NCBI RefSeq assembly: GCF_003369915.1
Contig: NC_046675.1
Span: 28,644,001-28,708,000, forward strand
Length of the DNA: 64,000 bases
Origin: Drosophila miranda
Taxonomy: Eukaryota; Arthropoda; Insecta; Diptera; Drosophilidae
Direction of reading: 5' to 3'
Both the position numbers and the translations under genes were made by a program. The notes below the pieces were generated by a model. The model was not told where the DNA came from. It worked only from the letters and a program-made list of their open reading frames with translations, and searched no databases. Positions within the stretch are counted from its first letter, which is position 1; each line of letters begins with the position of its first letter. Positions 63,108-64,000 of the stretch are shown here, piece by piece.

Positions 63108-63658
63108 TTGTATCAATGTTTATCTTTTATCATATCATGAGTAGTATATAGAATATTTCAAAGTATGTTTCTTTGTTTTTTTTTTTTTTTGGAGCATGAA
63201 ACATACTTTGCTTTGTGTACAAAAAATAAATATAAACGACTTTTTGGCTCGCTTCGTTTCCCTATTAGTCCTCCTATAAGTCCTGTGCTTTCGCTGGGAC
63301 TGCACCTTCACAAAAGTTAAGCCTTTTTTCATGGGCCTCTGCCGTTGGTTTGTCGTAATAGATCGTTAGGTCATTGGTTTCGATGGTTAGTTTCGCTTTT
63401 TGATTCGTAAGTTCTTTTGGTTGCGGTTTTTTTTTCAAGTTTTTATTATTTTTTAAACTTATTCTCACATAACCTAAAAGAAAAATAGATTTGTTGCATC
63501 GTTGATCGAAATATCGTTGGAAGAAAACGAAGACTAAGTTAGCTAATTCCTTTAAAAGTTAGTTAAAACAGTTAGGGGATAGATAGAGGGGAGGGAGTTA
63601 GATTAGACAGAAAATTCGGAACGGAACGGAACGGTTCACAGACATAAATCGTTTTCTT
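63101..63658 (-). other. Mlp84B: Probable 3' UTR of Mlp84B
   Basis: AT-rich sequence just beyond the Mlp84B stop codon. TTTATT hexamers on the plus strand near 63444-63450 are candidate polyadenylation signals for the minus-strand transcript. No ORF is supported. Confidence 0.5.
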
Positions 63659-64000
63659 TTAGAACGTTGTCAAGGCGCCCGCGCCGATACCATATCCGCA
63701 TCCCTTGGTTCCATAGTTGCGACCATAGCAGGCCTTGCAATAGATATCACCATCGGGCCCGTCGTTCAGATTCGTCGAGTCCAGAGATTTGCGACAGTCC
63801 GAGCAGTAGAAGCAACGCTTGTGCCAGATCCGGCTCTTGCTGATCATCTGTTCGGCGGCAAACACGGCAAAGCCACACCGTGGGCATCCGCCCGAGGTGC
63901 GCGCTCCGTTCAGGGGACCGCCATCGGGGAACTGAATGGTGGACTCGCCGCTGGTCGACACCAGAGTGGGGGCATGGCCATAGCCAAAGCCCTTGGGGCC
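63659..64000 (-). CDS. Mlp84B: Muscle LIM protein 84B, C-terminal LIM domain (partial)
   Basis: A CRP-family LIM protein of muscle Z-discs. Only the final 113 residues are inside the window; the frame is open to the right edge. It shows the glycine-rich GPKGFGYGHA linker, then one complete LIM domain: CPRCGFAVFAAEQ, HKRCFYCSDCRKSLDS, and DIYCKACYGRNYG with the usual Cys/His zinc ligands. It ends GCGYGIGAGALTTF. The KGCGYG/KGFGYG repeats after LIM domains are typical of MLP/CRP proteins. The name follows from the multi-LIM linker and its place beside Alh. Confidence 0.92.
   Translation of the reverse strand, partial: GPKGFGYGHAPTLVSTSGESTIQFPDGGPLNGARTSGGCPRCGFAVFAAEQMISKSRIWHKRCFYCSDCRKSLDSTNLNDGPDGDIYCKACYGRNYGTKGCGYGIGAGALTTF

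Overview
This is nuclear DNA from a fruit fly of the genus Drosophila. The genes have short GT-AG introns and open with typical insect start contexts. Several proteins are close matches to known fly genes: the major rhodopsin ninaE, the MAP3 kinase Ask1, the SCAD-like dehydrogenase Arc42, alpha-tubulin 84B, Alhambra and Mlp84B. The sequence is not in D. melanogaster order. Genes named for cytological bands 92B and 84B-C, megabases apart on D. melanogaster arm 3R, are neighbours here. That points to another species on Muller element E, possibly the obscura group, although I cannot prove the species.

Left part (about 1-37.8 kb, the '92B' block). A PP2A B'' regulatory subunit gene runs off the left edge (minus). 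It is followed by ninaE (plus), Ask1 (minus), a C2H2 zinc-finger gene with signs of decay (minus), Arc42 (minus) and a second four-finger C2H2 gene (plus, divergent from Arc42). Next come a full-length ABCC/MRP transporter (plus), a TMEM256-like membrane protein (minus), a lysosomal-type serine carboxypeptidase (plus, divergent) and an FtsJ-type mitochondrial rRNA methyltransferase (minus, convergent).

Right part (about 38-64 kb, the '84B-C' block). This holds alphaTub84B (plus), the small ENY2-family gene e(y)2b (plus), the long glutamine/serine-rich Alhambra gene (minus, exons from 43.5 to 55.8 kb) and the last LIM exon of Mlp84B (minus), which runs off the right edge. The PHD fingers expected at the N terminus of full-length Alhambra/AF10 proteins are not in the window. 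The exon at 55.3-55.8 kb looks like the start of a PHD-less isoform.

These are unrelated housekeeping, sensory and developmental genes, so there is no operon-like pathway logic. Exon junctions were worked out by hand from splice sites and reading phase. The coding lengths of ninaE (373 aa), Ask1 (1360 aa), the ABCC protein (1342 aa) and alpha-tubulin (450 aa) all close in frame. The points most worth a second look are an in-frame TGA inside Alhambra's C-terminal coding frame, the 92B/84B junction, the decaying zinc-finger gene with a 287-bp tandem duplication at its 5' end, and a perfect 28-bp palindrome of ATCGAT units in an Ask1 intron.
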